NCBI RefSeq assembly: GCF_000194155.1
Contig: NZ_GL877879.1
Location: forward strand, 1,004,658-1,068,657
Length of the DNA: 64,000 nucleotides
Reading direction: 5' to 3'
From: Saccharopolyspora spinosa NRRL 18395
GTDB taxonomy: Bacteria; Actinomycetota; Actinomycetes; Mycobacteriales; Pseudonocardiaceae
Positions 28,478 to 37,882 of this stretch are shown here, piece after piece. The notes under the pieces are model-generated. The model was not told the DNA's origin. It saw only the letters and a list, made by a program, of their open reading frames with translations, and searched no databases. Position 1 is the first letter of the stretch; each line of letters starts with the position of its first letter. The position numbers were made by a program, and so were the translations under genes.

Positions 28478-28950
28478 GGCGTGTTCTCCGCATCGGACTC
28501 GGCGAAGATCTCTTCGACGACGCGCTTGATACCCCGGTATCCGGTACACCGGCAGATGTGTCCCCGCACGCTGTCCAGTGCGTCCGCCCGGCATGGGGCC
28601 GGACGGTTCTGCTCGGCGGCCAGCGACATGAGGATCCCCGGCGTGCAGAACCCGCACTGGAGAGCGTGGTGCTTCCGGAACGCCACCTGGATGTCGTTCA
28701 GGTCCTGCCCGGGAGGTACCAAGTCCTCGACGGTTCGCACTGACCGGCCTGACATCTGCACCGCGAGAGTGAGACACGAACGAACTGCCTCACCGTCGAC
28801 AAGGACAGTGCACGCGCCGCAAACTCCGTGCTCGCAGCCGACATGAGTACCCGTGAGCCCGAGCTCGTGCCGAAGGTAGTCCGAGAGGAGGGTTCGCGGC
28901 TCCACGTTCGACTCGCGTGTGAGTCCGTTGACCTCGACGGTGATTCTCAT
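28474..28950 (-). CDS. (2Fe-2S) subunit of xanthine-dehydrogenase-type hydroxylase
   Basis: 158 residues from an ATG at 28950; a GTG at 28977 overlapping the previous stop would add nine residues, but the family normally starts at MRITVEVNG. Two clusters are visible: the plant-ferredoxin-type CEHGVCGACTVLVDG with a following Cys in RSCLTLAV, and the C-terminal four-helix site LQCGFCTPG with GHICRCTGY. It shuttles electrons from the molybdenum site to FAD. Overlaps the large subunit by four bases. Confidence 0.92.
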   Translation of the reverse strand: MRITVEVNGLTRESNVEPRTLLSDYLRHELGLTGTHVGCEHGVCGACTVLVDGEAVRSCLTLAVQMSGRSVRTVEDLVPPGQDLNDIQVAFRKHHALQCGFCTPGILMSLAAEQNRPAPCRADALDSVRGHICRCTGYRGIKRVVEEIFAESDAENTP

Positions 28951-28973
28951 TCCGGCTGCCCACCCTTTCCCAC

Positions 28974-30665
28974 TCACGCGCTGGTCGGCATCGGCATGCG
29001 CGCAGCGTACGAGGTCACGGGTGCGATCGCCTCGGGGTCGATCCGTGCATCGATCAGCGTCGGAGCGCGGCTCGCGTCCGCCTCCCTCAGCGCGTGCGCA
29101 AGCTCGGCGGGCGTCCGCACGGTGACGCCGCGGGCACCGAGGGCGGATGCCGCATCGGAGTAGCTCACGTCACCGAAGTCGTTGATCTCGGGGATGATGT
29201 TGCCCTCGACATACTTCTGCAGGTGGTACTCGAAGGCCAGGGTGCCGTTGTTCATGACCACGATCGTCGCCGGGATGCCCACGCGAGCGGCGGTCTCCAA
29301 CTCGGTGAGGTTGTAGCCGGCGCCTCCGTCTCCGGTGATGCACACGACCCGCCGATCCGGTGCGGCGAGCTGCGCGCCGAGGGCGCCCGGGATGGCCCAG
29401 CCGAGCGAGCCGGCGGCACGGAGGAAGGTCGCGCCCGTCGTCCGCTGCGGGTAGAGCACGCCTGCCCATGCGGCCATGTAGCCGGTGTCCGCGACGATGA
29501 CGTCCGTGCCGTCCAGCGCGGCCGCGATCGTCGAGACGACCTCGCGGGGGTGCATGTGCTCGGTGCTGGTGTTGGTGGTTTTCAGGGAGCACGCTCGCCA
29601 CGTGGCGACGGCGTCGGCACACTCCGCCACCCATGTGTGGTCACGAAGGGCCGTGGCGCGTTCCGCGTGGGCGGCGAGCGCCTCGACCAGGGCGGCGACG
29701 GTGGCCTTCACATCGCCGAGCACGTTGAGATCGGCCGCCGGGTCGAGGGAGCCGGTGGCGGTATCGACGCGGATCAGACGGACGTCCTCGAACAGGGTGA
29801 AGGAGTCGCTGGTCACCGATCCGGTGCGGCTGCCCAGAACCAGCACCTGGTCTGCGTCCCGAGCGATCCGGTTGGAGATCGGTGCCGCGTACCGGCCGAC
29901 GACGCCGGCGCTGAACCGGTGGCTGTCGGCGATGGTGCCCTTACCGCCGATCGAGGTCACAACCGGGGCCTGGAGGAGATCGGCCAGCTCGGCGATCTCG
30001 TGGCTGATACCGGAGACGCGTGCGCCGGACCCGGCAAGGATCACTAGGCGGCGGGCGGAGGCCAGCGCGTCAACCATCGAGTTGATCACTTCCGCGGACG
30101 GAAGCGGCCGGTACATCGGGGCGGTCAGCCGGGTCGTCGGCGCCGCGGTGGCGGCCACCGGATCAGTCGTCTCACCAATCACGTCCCGGGGCACGTCGAG
30201 GTGCGTCGGGCCGGGCGCGCAGACCGCCTCGTGCATCGCACGCAGGAGCATGCGCCGGACGTGGTCGCCCTGGCGGGCCTCGCCTGCCCAGTGGGTCACG
30301 GGCTGGTGGAGCGCGAGCTGGTCGAGCAGCTGGTACTCGTGACGGTCGCGGGTGGCGGCTGGCACGGAGCTCGTGAGGGAGACGACGGGACTCATGGCCC
30401 AGTACGCGTCGGCCAAGGCGGCTGCGACGTTCGCGGATCCGGGGCCGTGCTGGCCGTAGACGAAGGTCGGCCGGCCGGTGATGCGCGCGTAGCCGTCGGC
30501 CATGTACACGGCGCCCTGCTCGCTACGGCAGGGGATCATCCGGATCCCGCGTTGCTGGAACGCGGTCCACAGGGCGGGGTCGCCACCGGTGAGCATGAAA
30601 AAGGTGTCGATCCCCTGGTCCTGGAGGATTTGACCGATGATGTCGGCGACTCGGGTGTTGGTCAT
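28974..30665 (-). CDS. ThDP-dependent enzyme of the acetolactate-synthase family
   Basis: 563 residues. The N-terminal Pyr domain has the catalytic Glu in CRSEQGAVYMADGYARITGR and the QHGPGSANVAAALADAYWAM region; the PP domain has the ThDP/Mg motif GDGGAGYNLTELETAARVG ending near VVMNNGT. The family includes acetolactate synthases, glyoxylate carboligase, sulfoacetaldehyde acetyltransferase and cyclohexane-1,2-dione hydrolase. Its place between an amidase and the hydroxylase argues for a catabolic C-C lyase or hydrolase rather than branched-chain amino acid synthesis. No small regulatory subunit gene is adjacent. The gene starts 19 bases after the amidase stop. Confidence 0.85.
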   Translation of the reverse strand: MTNTRVADIIGQILQDQGIDTFFMLTGGDPALWTAFQQRGIRMIPCRSEQGAVYMADGYARITGRPTFVYGQHGPGSANVAAALADAYWAMSPVVSLTSSVPAATRDRHEYQLLDQLALHQPVTHWAGEARQGDHVRRMLLRAMHEAVCAPGPTHLDVPRDVIGETTDPVAATAAPTTRLTAPMYRPLPSAEVINSMVDALASARRLVILAGSGARVSGISHEIAELADLLQAPVVTSIGGKGTIADSHRFSAGVVGRYAAPISNRIARDADQVLVLGSRTGSVTSDSFTLFEDVRLIRVDTATGSLDPAADLNVLGDVKATVAALVEALAAHAERATALRDHTWVAECADAVATWRACSLKTTNTSTEHMHPREVVSTIAAALDGTDVIVADTGYMAAWAGVLYPQRTTGATFLRAAGSLGWAIPGALGAQLAAPDRRVVCITGDGGAGYNLTELETAARVGIPATIVVMNNGTLAFEYHLQKYVEGNIIPEINDFGDVSYSDAASALGARGVTVRTPAELAHALREADASRAPTLIDARIDPEAIAPVTSYAARMPMPTSA

Positions 30666-30684
30666 GTTCTCTGTGCCTCCTCGT

Positions 30685-31566
30685 TCAGCTCGTCGGGCGG
30701 TAGGTGTAGAGGTCCGGTCGTTGTGCGCCGCGCATGCCCATCTCGCGGGCCGTGGTTGCGACCGCGGTCCCCGCGAAGGTCGCGGTCGCCGTGCTCGCCG
30801 ATCCGGTGCCGGCGATCTGGACGATGCGTCCGTCCGGCCCGATGATCATGGACTGGCCGAGGTAGCTGACGTCGCTCTTGCCGAGGGCTTCACGTCCGTG
30901 CCGGTTGGCGACTGCCACGAGGACACTCTGTTGGAGCGCCATAGCTTGCATCTCGGCTGCGAATACCGGTTTCGTTCCCTCGGGCGACGCGGTGGGAACG
31001 GCGACGATGTCGGCCGAGTTCGCCGTGAGCGTCGCCCACGCGCCGGGGAAGTGCCGGTCGTAGCAGATGAGCACGCCGATGCGGGCGAAGTCGAGGTCCC
31101 AGGTCAGCAGCTCGGGCCCGGCGTGGAAATGGTCGTCCTCGACGAACGTCGACCCGTAGCCACGCACGTTGCACAGGTGTGTTTTGTCGTAGACGGAGCG
31201 GAAGTTGCCGGTGGTGCTGCCTTTGCCTTCGACCAGTTCGCCTTGCCGGTCGAGCACGACCGCCGCGTTGCGGACGCGCCGGCCATCGGTGAAGCACACC
31301 CCAACGACCATGTTGCTTGCCAACCGCCTGGCCAGGACCTGGTAAGGGTCGAGGACCTGCTCCAGCGGGAACGCCTGCCGCCCTGGCACGTACCGTGGGT
31401 CGACGCCGGCCAGGGGAAAGTACGGCGTGTTCGCCATCTCGGGGAAGACGATCAGGTCATGCCGTCTGAGGGTGCGCCCGAGGTCGAGGACGGCTGGCGG
31501 TTCGATGCCGCCCGCGGGGGTCTGGACGACGCCCACGGTGATGTCGTTGGCGAGCGGCTCAGACAT
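30685..31566 (-). CDS. Nitrilase-superfamily amidohydrolase (beta-ureidopropionase-like)
   Basis: 293 residues from an ATG at 31566, which overlaps the hydantoinase stop by eight bases. The Glu-Lys-Cys triad is present: VFPEMANTPYF, VYDKTHLCN and VLICYDRHFPGAWATL. The family hydrolyses C-N bonds of amides, nitriles or N-carbamoyl amines. Coupling to a hydantoinase makes N-carbamoyl amino acid or ureidopropionate the natural guess: hydantoinase opens the ring, this enzyme then releases ammonia and CO2. The exact substrate is inferred, not seen. Confidence 0.88.
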   Translation of the reverse strand: MSEPLANDITVGVVQTPAGGIEPPAVLDLGRTLRRHDLIVFPEMANTPYFPLAGVDPRYVPGRQAFPLEQVLDPYQVLARRLASNMVVGVCFTDGRRVRNAAVVLDRQGELVEGKGSTTGNFRSVYDKTHLCNVRGYGSTFVEDDHFHAGPELLTWDLDFARIGVLICYDRHFPGAWATLTANSADIVAVPTASPEGTKPVFAAEMQAMALQQSVLVAVANRHGREALGKSDVSYLGQSMIIGPDGRIVQIAGTGSASTATATFAGTAVATTAREMGMRGAQRPDLYTYRPTS

Positions 31567-32956
31567 CGTAGTTGTTGGTGTCCCGGCGGATGTACTTGCC
31601 GCGTCCCGGGCTGTGCAGGGCGTTGCCGCGCTCAGCGACCAGGTCGCCGCGTGAGAAGACAAGTCGCGGCCAGCCGTGGCACTCATACCCCTCGTACGGA
31701 TCGTAGTCGGCATTGGAGTGCATCTCGCCGACGGTGAGCCGGCGGACGTCCGCGGGGTCGATCACCGCGATGTCGGCGTCTGCACCCGGCGCGATAACCC
31801 CCTTGGCGGGATGCATGCCAAAGAGCTTGGCCGGGTTGGTGGAGGTGAGCGCTACGAATTGGCAGGCGTCGAGTTTGCCCGTTTGCACTCCCTCGGAGAA
31901 CAGCATCGGCACGCTGGTCTGAAGATTCGAGACACCGGCGGGGATCCGCCAGAACGGCGCTTCGGCAAGTTTCTGCTCGGCCTTCCAAGGAGCGTGGTCG
32001 GTCGCATAGGTCTGGATCTCGCCGGCCTGGAGACCCTCCCACAGCGCCTCGGAATCGGTGTTGGATCGGATCGGCGGGAGGCAGACGTACTTGTTGCCCT
32101 CCTTGTTCGGCAGCTCGTAGACGCTCTGCTCTAGGAACAGGTACACCGGACGCGTCTCGACGAAGATCTGGTCGAACTTCTTGCGGGCATCGCGGACGGC
32201 CTCGAGTGCTCCTGCGGTGCTCAGGTGCACGAAGTACACGGGCGCTTCGAGGAGCGCCGCGTACTCTGCAATCTTGCGAGTGGCGATCGCCTCCGCCTGA
32301 GGCGGCCTCGCCTGGGGCAGGAACTCGACTCCGAGGTCACCGCGCTGTTCGAACGTGCGGGTGAGGAAGTCGATGAGTGCGCCGTCCTCGGCGTGGACGT
32401 TGACGATCATGCCGGCGTCGCGGGCCGCCCGGAGTACCTCGAGGATGCCGGCGTCGGGCAGCTGAAAACCGGAGACTGCACCGAACACCTTTACGCTGGT
32501 CACACCGGCCTTGACGACCTGGGGGAACTCGGCTACGGCCTTCTCGGCGTGGTCCGTGACGACGACGTGGAGGCCGTAGTCGATGTTCGCGGTCGTCTTC
32601 GCCAGCTCGAGGTCGCGCTCGATGGCGGTCATCAGCGTTTCGCCTTCCTCCTGGAAGGCGTAGTTGACGATGGTGGTGATGCCGCCCGCGGCTGCGGCAC
32701 GGGTGCCGGAGTCGTAGTCGTCGGCGTTGTGCGAGCCGACGTACCCCACCCAGTGGTGGAAATGGGTGTGGACGTCGATGGCGCCCGGCACCACGAGACA
32801 ACCGGTGGCGTCGACCTCGTCGGCACCAGAGCCGTCGACGATGCCGACCTGGACGACCTTGCCCTCGCGGACGGCGACATCGCCGACGGCCATCTCGTCG
32901 GCGTTGACGACAGTGCCGCCGCGAATGACGAGGTCGTGCTGCTGGTGCGTGGTCAT
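31559..32956 (-). CDS. Dihydropyrimidinase/hydantoinase-type cyclic amidohydrolase
   Basis: 465 residues from an ATG at 32956 overlapping the permease stop (ATGA). All binuclear-site ligands of the amidohydrolase fold are visible: PGAIDVHTHFHH, the carbamylated Lys in VTSVKVFGA, His in IVNVHAEDGAL, His in PVYFVHLST and the catalytic Asp in YATDHAPWK. Loops such as PNKEGNKYVCLPPIRS match dihydropyrimidinase/D-hydantoinase more than allantoinase. It opens cyclic diamides. Together with the next gene it makes the classical two-step hydantoin or dihydropyrimidine pathway; no dihydropyrimidine dehydrogenase is present, and a Mo-hydroxylase takes that place in the operon. Confidence 0.9.
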   Translation of the reverse strand: MTTHQQHDLVIRGGTVVNADEMAVGDVAVREGKVVQVGIVDGSGADEVDATGCLVVPGAIDVHTHFHHWVGYVGSHNADDYDSGTRAAAAGGITTIVNYAFQEEGETLMTAIERDLELAKTTANIDYGLHVVVTDHAEKAVAEFPQVVKAGVTSVKVFGAVSGFQLPDAGILEVLRAARDAGMIVNVHAEDGALIDFLTRTFEQRGDLGVEFLPQARPPQAEAIATRKIAEYAALLEAPVYFVHLSTAGALEAVRDARKKFDQIFVETRPVYLFLEQSVYELPNKEGNKYVCLPPIRSNTDSEALWEGLQAGEIQTYATDHAPWKAEQKLAEAPFWRIPAGVSNLQTSVPMLFSEGVQTGKLDACQFVALTSTNPAKLFGMHPAKGVIAPGADADIAVIDPADVRRLTVGEMHSNADYDPYEGYECHGWPRLVFSRGDLVAERGNALHSPGRGKYIRRDTNNYDV

Positions 32957-33978
32957 GCTGGCTTGCCTCCGATGGTCAGTTTGGACAGTCGCTCGAGCAG
33001 GGCGGCGATGAGGATGAGTGAGCCGATGGCGACCTGTTGCCAGAACGCGGTGATGTCCATGAGGACCAGGCCGTTCTGGATGGTCGCGATGAGGAGCGCT
33101 CCGACGACGGAGCCACCGATGCTGCCGATTCCTCCGTTGAGGGAGGTGCCACCGATGACGACTGCCGCAATGGCTGCCATCAGGTCCTGGGTACCGACGG
33201 TGCCCGAGCCAGAGTCGAGTCGCGCAGCGATGATGAGGCCAGCCAGGCCGGCGAGCGCGCCGCTGAGGACCAGCACTCGGACTTTGACACTGGAGATATT
33301 GACGCCGGAAAGGCGTGCTGCCTCGCGGTTGCCGCCGACGGCGTAGACGTCAAGGCCGAAGCTGGTCTTGCGGAGCGTGACCGCCAGGCCTAGCGCCACG
33401 ACGCCCGCGATGACAACCGGGACCGGAATGCTGAGGACCTTTCCAATGCCCAGGAAGCCGAACTGGCTACCGAGGCCGAACACCGAGGTGCCGTTGGTCA
33501 ACAGGTTGGCTGCACCACTGGCAACGCTCAGCATGGCCAGTGATGCGACGAATGAGGGAACCGAGAACCTCGTGGCGACGATGCCATTCACGAGTCCGGC
33601 CGCAGCGCCGACGGCGATGCCACCGACGATGGCCAGCGGCCACGGAATGCCGTAGGTCACGATCATGACCGCAGCCGCCGAACCCGTCAGTGCTTCGACC
33701 GAGCCGACCGAGAGGTCGATCTCGCCTGCGATCAGAGCAACGGTCAGACCACAGGCCAGGATCGTCAGCGTCGACGCCGCGAGCAGGACGTTGAGGACGT
33801 TCCCGACGGTGGCGAAATCTGGCGCGATGGCCGACAAGACGCAGCAGACCGCGATCAACGCTATGGAGGTTCCGGCAATCGGCGACGCGACGACGCGTAA
33901 CCAGACGGGGCGGCGCTTTTGAGCGGGTGCCGAGGTCGATTCGACTGACTGCTTCGGTGGCAGTTGGGTAGCGCTCAC
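32953..33978 (-). CDS. Rbs-type sugar/nucleoside ABC transporter permease
   Basis: 341 residues from a GTG at 33978 with AAGGAGGAG seven bases upstream. About ten hydrophobic helices are visible with the branched-chain/ribose permease motifs LIAGEIDLSVGSVEALTGSA, VPSFVASLAMLSV and the ATPase-contact loop VGGNREAARLSGVN. RbsC-type permeases import pentoses, purines, nucleosides or hydantoin-like compounds. Its ATPase and binding protein lie 2.3 kb away at 36304-38917 on the same strand, separated by the FAD subunit, an IS1380 scar and the regulator, so an ancestral transporter operon was split. Confidence 0.9.
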   Translation of the reverse strand: MSATQLPPKQSVESTSAPAQKRRPVWLRVVASPIAGTSIALIAVCCVLSAIAPDFATVGNVLNVLLAASTLTILACGLTVALIAGEIDLSVGSVEALTGSAAAVMIVTYGIPWPLAIVGGIAVGAAAGLVNGIVATRFSVPSFVASLAMLSVASGAANLLTNGTSVFGLGSQFGFLGIGKVLSIPVPVVIAGVVALGLAVTLRKTSFGLDVYAVGGNREAARLSGVNISSVKVRVLVLSGALAGLAGLIIAARLDSGSGTVGTQDLMAAIAAVVIGGTSLNGGIGSIGGSVVGALLIATIQNGLVLMDITAFWQQVAIGSLILIAALLERLSKLTIGGKPA

Positions 33979-34062
33979 CAGCTCCTCCTTACTGGGGTGT
34001 GCACAGCCGGGTGGGGCCTGCATAGGACCACGGCAAGGTCCCCACCGTCAAGCAATTGGCCT

Positions 34063-34075
34063 TACCGATTCTCGG
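34063..34075. promoter_or_regulatory. Candidate operator in the divergent permease/FAD promoter
   Basis: TACCGATTCTCGG, with a CCGA/TCGG inverted repeat, lies between the divergent start codons at 33978 and 34161. Near-identical TACCGATTCTGGG (39089-39101) and related TACCAATTATTGT (39015-39027) stand upstream of the binding-protein gene. The adjacent FadR-type regulator is the likeliest reader. Confidence 0.45.
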
Positions 34076-34160
34076 TCTGGCAGCCAAATAACGGCCTGAT
34101 TTGCAGGAAATGGGCCCACAGTCGTGACACTGGTCAGTCCAACGAGTACCGTCATGAGGC

Positions 34161-35012
34161 ATGAAGCCGTCGCCGTTCCTGTATCGCGCACCGACCACCC
34201 TCAAGCGGGCGCTCGATGATCTTGCGGAGTGCGCAGAAGAAGGCGGCAAGGTGCTCGCGGGAGGGCAGAGCCTCATCCCGATGTTGAATTACCGCCTCGT
34301 TCGTCCGCCGGTGTTGGTGGACATCGGCAACGTCGCAGAGCTGTCCGAGCGGACCTTCAACGACCCGAGTTTCAGTCTGGGGGCCACGACCACGACTGGC
34401 TGGATCGCACGCTCACCTGCGGTGCGCGACGCCTGGCCGTTGTTGTCCGCAGCAGCGAGCTGGGTGGGCCACGTCCAGATCCGTTCGCGGGGCACGATCG
34501 GCGGCAGCGTGGTGCACGCAGACCCGTCCGCGGAAATAGCGGCGGCGATGGTCCTGGCGGACGCCCGGATCACGCTGAGGTCCGTTCGCGGTGGCCGTGT
34601 CGAGAACGCCGGCGACTTCTTCACCGGCTATCTAAGTACGGCCATCGAGGAGGACGAGATCCTCACCCGGCTGGATTTCGAGGTTCCTAACGCCGGCGGC
34701 CGGTGGGGCTTCGAAGAGTTCGCGCCCCGGCACGGCGACTTCGCAGAGGCAGGGGCGGCGTTGACTCTGCCGGCTGAGGGTGCTCAGGAGCGCGGGCGAG
34801 CAGTTGCGTTCGGCGTGGCGGACCGGCCGTTCCGGCTGCCCAGCCTCGAGACACTCCTCACCGCGTCCACCGAACGCGTGGCGCGCGGGGCGTTCGATGA
34901 GGCGGTTGGCAACGACTTCGACGCGATCGGCACAGTCACCTCCGAGAAGCGAGCAATGGGCGGCCACATGGTGGCGCGTGCGTTAGGCGCTGCCGGGGTC
35001 GTCGTCGACTGA
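34161..35012 (+). CDS. FAD-binding subunit of xanthine-dehydrogenase-type hydroxylase
   Basis: 283 residues from an ATG at 34161. FAD-contact motifs of the CoxM/CutM family are intact: VLAGGQSLIPMLNYRLVRPP and RGTIGGSVVHADPSAEIAAA. The C-terminal CO-dehydrogenase flavoprotein domain (FEEFAPRHGDFAEAGAAL) is present. It diverges from the permease operon carrying its partner subunits, an unusual split since the three subunits are normally co-transcribed. The region beyond its stop is an IS1380 remnant, which suggests that an inversion or insertion separated it. Confidence 0.9.
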   Translation: MKPSPFLYRAPTTLKRALDDLAECAEEGGKVLAGGQSLIPMLNYRLVRPPVLVDIGNVAELSERTFNDPSFSLGATTTTGWIARSPAVRDAWPLLSAAASWVGHVQIRSRGTIGGSVVHADPSAEIAAAMVLADARITLRSVRGGRVENAGDFFTGYLSTAIEEDEILTRLDFEVPNAGGRWGFEEFAPRHGDFAEAGAALTLPAEGAQERGRAVAFGVADRPFRLPSLETLLTASTERVARGAFDEAVGNDFDAIGTVTSEKRAMGGHMVARALGAAGVVVD

Positions 35013-35029
35013 TACCGGTCGACAGCGAG

Positions 35030-35383
35030 GAATACGCCCCGCGCCGACGACAGGCGGCGACCACATCAGCGGTGTAGAACTTCGAATCCGCCCGCACGAT
35101 CCGCATTCCGGCGCATCCGGCTTGGTCGGCGGCGGCCAAGGACTCGGCGACGAACCGGGCTTCGCCCACGCACATCTGCCGCTTTGCCCTCGCACAGCCG
35201 CACCGCGGCGATGACCAGCTCACCAAGCCGGGCCCGTTCCGCCAGCCGCACCACCGGCACCAGCCCGGCATCCGCAACCAGATTCGGATCATCAAACACC
35301 GCGCCCAGCCGCGCCGGACTATGAGAAGACCGCACTCCAGAGTGCCCTCTCACTAGGACGGATGGATCATTCAGCGAGATCAA
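35030..35383 (-). pseudogene. IS1380-family transposase, internally deleted
   Basis: The N-terminus (VRSSHSPARLGAVFDDPNLV, then GLVPVVRLAERARLGELV) and a middle piece (RFVAESLAAADQAGCAGMRI, then VRADSKFYTADVVAACRRRG) of an IS1380 transposase are joined near 35190 by a deletion with frame loss. The DDE domain end is missing. It occupies the gap between the FAD subunit and the regulator. Confidence 0.65.
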
Positions 35384-35488
35384 TCGTCCCAGCTCAAGAG
35401 GGCATCTCGCCTTCTCACCACCGAACCGGTACCCAAAACCACCGGTGGATCGAACCCAAATGCGGCCGGATCAACCTGATGGGACTCT

Positions 35489-36199
35489 TCAGTGCGCTTC
35501 GCTGGCCGATGCCGGGCACCCGGTGCCGGAACTACGGACCTGATCTTCGACCCGGGCGAGGTGGAGAAGCATCGCCGCCTTGGCACGTTCCGGATCGCCC
35601 TCGCGGATTGCCTTCCCAATGGCTCGGTGCTCGATCTGCGACTGCTCACGATTGACCGTGTTCGCCGCGGTCACCTCGAGGACCGTGAACTCCAGGTCTC
35701 GAATGCCCCTGATGATGCTGAGGAGCAGTGGATTCCCGGTCTGCCGGACGATCCATTCATGGAAGGCCAGATCGTTCTCCGGGAACGTGTCCTCATCGGG
35801 CTCGTCGAGGGCCTTGAGCAACTCGTCCATCTCGACCAGGTTGTCTTCCTTGACCGTGCTGGCTGCCTCCGCAGCCGCCGCTGGCTCGAGGAACCGCCTG
35901 ACCTGGAAGAGGTCGAGGTACGACCCGTGGACCAGCCGGAACGCGTAGCTCAGCGGAGCGAGCAGGAGCTCCGGGGTCAGATCCGTGACGTAGGTTCCAG
36001 CGCCGCGACGGGACTCGACGATGTTCACGGCTTCGAGGCTCCGCAGGGCTTCGCGCACCAGCGGGCGGGAGACCCCGAGGCGGATCGCGAGCTCCCGTTC
36101 GGCGGGGAGGGCTGCTCCGGGAAGCAGTTCGCCCGCCACGATCATCGACACGACATGATCACGAACATCGTGGAGTGGGCCTGCCATAGGCCGGAGCAT
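35489..36199 (-). CDS. FadR-type GntR regulator
   Basis: 236 residues from the ATG at 36199 (an ATG at 36187 gives 232; neither has a strong ribosome binding site). Residues 1-75 form a GntR winged helix: LLPGAALPAERELAIRLGVS, then RPLVREALRSLEAVNIVESR. The FCD ligand domain follows, with metal-type residues in PENDLAFHEWIVRQTGNPLL and IEHRAIGKAI. FCD regulators sense carboxylates. It lies between the ABC ATPase and the hydroxylase genes and is the obvious local regulator of both transcription units. Confidence 0.88.
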   Translation of the reverse strand: MLRPMAGPLHDVRDHVVSMIVAGELLPGAALPAERELAIRLGVSRPLVREALRSLEAVNIVESRRGAGTYVTDLTPELLLAPLSYAFRLVHGSYLDLFQVRRFLEPAAAAEAASTVKEDNLVEMDELLKALDEPDEDTFPENDLAFHEWIVRQTGNPLLLSIIRGIRDLEFTVLEVTAANTVNREQSQIEHRAIGKAIREGDPERAKAAMLLHLARVEDQVRSSGTGCPASASEAH

Positions 36200-36303
36200 A
36201 CCGAGGCGTGGACGCGGCGATGCGGCGGGCGGCCGGCGACCGCTCGTGGCAACAACCCGTGGAGTTGCCCGGTAGCCACCCCCGGCCAGATCACCGCCAT
36301 CAC

Positions 36304-37863
36304 TCATCTGGCACCCGCCAGGGGCCGTGTCGCGTGACCCATGATTTCCCGCTCGGTCGTCGGGCCGGGGATCTCCTTTGCTATCGCGCCGGACCGGAAC
36401 ACGCATACCCGGTCACTCAACCCGCAGACCTCCTGCATGTCCGAGCTCACCAAGAGCACCGCAACGCCCTGAGAAGCGATCTCGCGCAGAAGTTGGTAGA
36501 TCTGTGCCCGGCTCCCTACATCGACGCCCGCAGTGGGCTCGATAAGCACCAGCACGCGGGGAGACAACGAGACTGCTTTGGCGAGGACGATCTTCTGCTG
36601 GTTCCCCCCGCTCAGGGAACCAGCAGAGAGTTCCGGGCGTCGCGGGTCGACCGTGAACCGATCGATCGCCCGCACCGCGTTGGCCTTCGTCCGGCGGCGC
36701 GACATCCACCGCAGCCGGCGCCCGGTGCGGGAGGCAATCTGTGCCCGGCTCGAGTAGGTCAGCGCCAAGTTCTCGGCGATGCTCAGGCCGGCGATCAGCG
36801 CTTCTGACCGGTCAGCCGGAACTAGTGCGATGCCGTGCCGCATCCCATCGAGTGCGGTGCGAGGCAAGGCGTTGGATCCATCTACGGACACCGCGCCCGC
36901 TTCTGCCCGACGGCTGCCGCACAGGGCTTCCGCGACAGGAACCATTCCGGCGTCCACCAGGCCGGTGAGGCCGACAACCTCACCGCCGTTGACGATGAAG
37001 CTGACGGGCGGCTGCCCCGTGACTCTCAGACCCTCGACCTGGAGAACGGGCACCTCGGTCGGGTTGACCACACGGGGCGGGTACAACTGCTGGACGGGCC
37101 GATCCAGCATTGCCTCGATCATGGCGTCGACGGTCAACTCGTCCTTTGCCATCTCGCGAACGATCCGGCCGTCACGAAGGATGGTCGCACGGTCGCAGAG
37201 CGCGGTGATCTCGTCGAGACGGTGGCTGATATAGACCAGCCCGACGCCGTCGCCGCGGAGCCGATCGAGCTTCTCAAACAGGTTGTCCCGATCAGCAGGA
37301 GTCAGTGCCGCAGTCGGCTCATCCAGGACGAGAACCTTGGCCTCGGCAGTCAGCGCCCGCGCGATCTGGACTAGCTGTGCCTGCGGCAAGGAGAGCTGCG
37401 AGATCTTCGTGAACGGATCGACACGAAGTCCCACCGATGCCACAGCCTGCTCGACAACCTGAGCGGCCTCGCGCCTGCTGAGGAAGCCGAAGTGCCTGGC
37501 GCGTTCGCCGGCTTCGGTTCGTCCCAGCAGGAAGTTGTCGACGATGCTCAGACCTCGGACCAGGGCCAGGTGCTGATGGATGGCATGGACGCCCAGGCGC
37601 TCGGCATGGAGCGGCGACTGGAACGAAACCGGCTCGCCGTCGATCAGAACTTTCCCGTGGTCCGGGGAGTGAACCCCCGTCAGGATCTTCACGAGCGTCG
37701 ACTTGCCGGCGCCATTCTCACCCAGCAGCGCGTGGACTTCTCCGGAGGCGACCGTTAGGTCAGCATCCCGCAACGCGTAGACACCGCCGTAGCTCTTGGC
37801 GACCTGTTTGGCGGCCAGCACTGTCCGGCTCACTGACGTCGGTTCGGTAGCGTGGATCATCAT
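36304..37863 (-). CDS. Rbs-type double ABC ATPase
   Basis: 519 residues from an ATG at 37863 with GGGAG upstream, 19 bases after the binding-protein stop. Two ABC domains: the first has Walker A GENGAGKST (about residue 50) and Walker B LVLDEPTAAL, with a degenerate signature LSLPQAQL; the second has a degenerate P-loop (GLVDAGMVPVAEAL), a good LSGGNQQK signature, and Walker B LVLIEPTAGVD in which Ile replaces the usual Asp. A degenerate second P-loop is normal in RbsA/MglA proteins; the Asp-to-Ile change is less common. It powers import with the permease at 32953. Confidence 0.9.
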   Translation of the reverse strand: MMIHATEPTSVSRTVLAAKQVAKSYGGVYALRDADLTVASGEVHALLGENGAGKSTLVKILTGVHSPDHGKVLIDGEPVSFQSPLHAERLGVHAIHQHLALVRGLSIVDNFLLGRTEAGERARHFGFLSRREAAQVVEQAVASVGLRVDPFTKISQLSLPQAQLVQIARALTAEAKVLVLDEPTAALTPADRDNLFEKLDRLRGDGVGLVYISHRLDEITALCDRATILRDGRIVREMAKDELTVDAMIEAMLDRPVQQLYPPRVVNPTEVPVLQVEGLRVTGQPPVSFIVNGGEVVGLTGLVDAGMVPVAEALCGSRRAEAGAVSVDGSNALPRTALDGMRHGIALVPADRSEALIAGLSIAENLALTYSSRAQIASRTGRRLRWMSRRRTKANAVRAIDRFTVDPRRPELSAGSLSGGNQQKIVLAKAVSLSPRVLVLIEPTAGVDVGSRAQIYQLLREIASQGVAVLLVSSDMQEVCGLSDRVCVFRSGAIAKEIPGPTTEREIMGHATRPLAGAR

Positions 37864-37882
37864 TGAAACTCCCGTCGCGTAG

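Noticed and set aside
28974-30665. Biosynthetic acetolactate synthase IlvB
   Set aside because: There is no small-subunit gene and the neighbours are all catabolic; the family also contains several catabolic enzymes.
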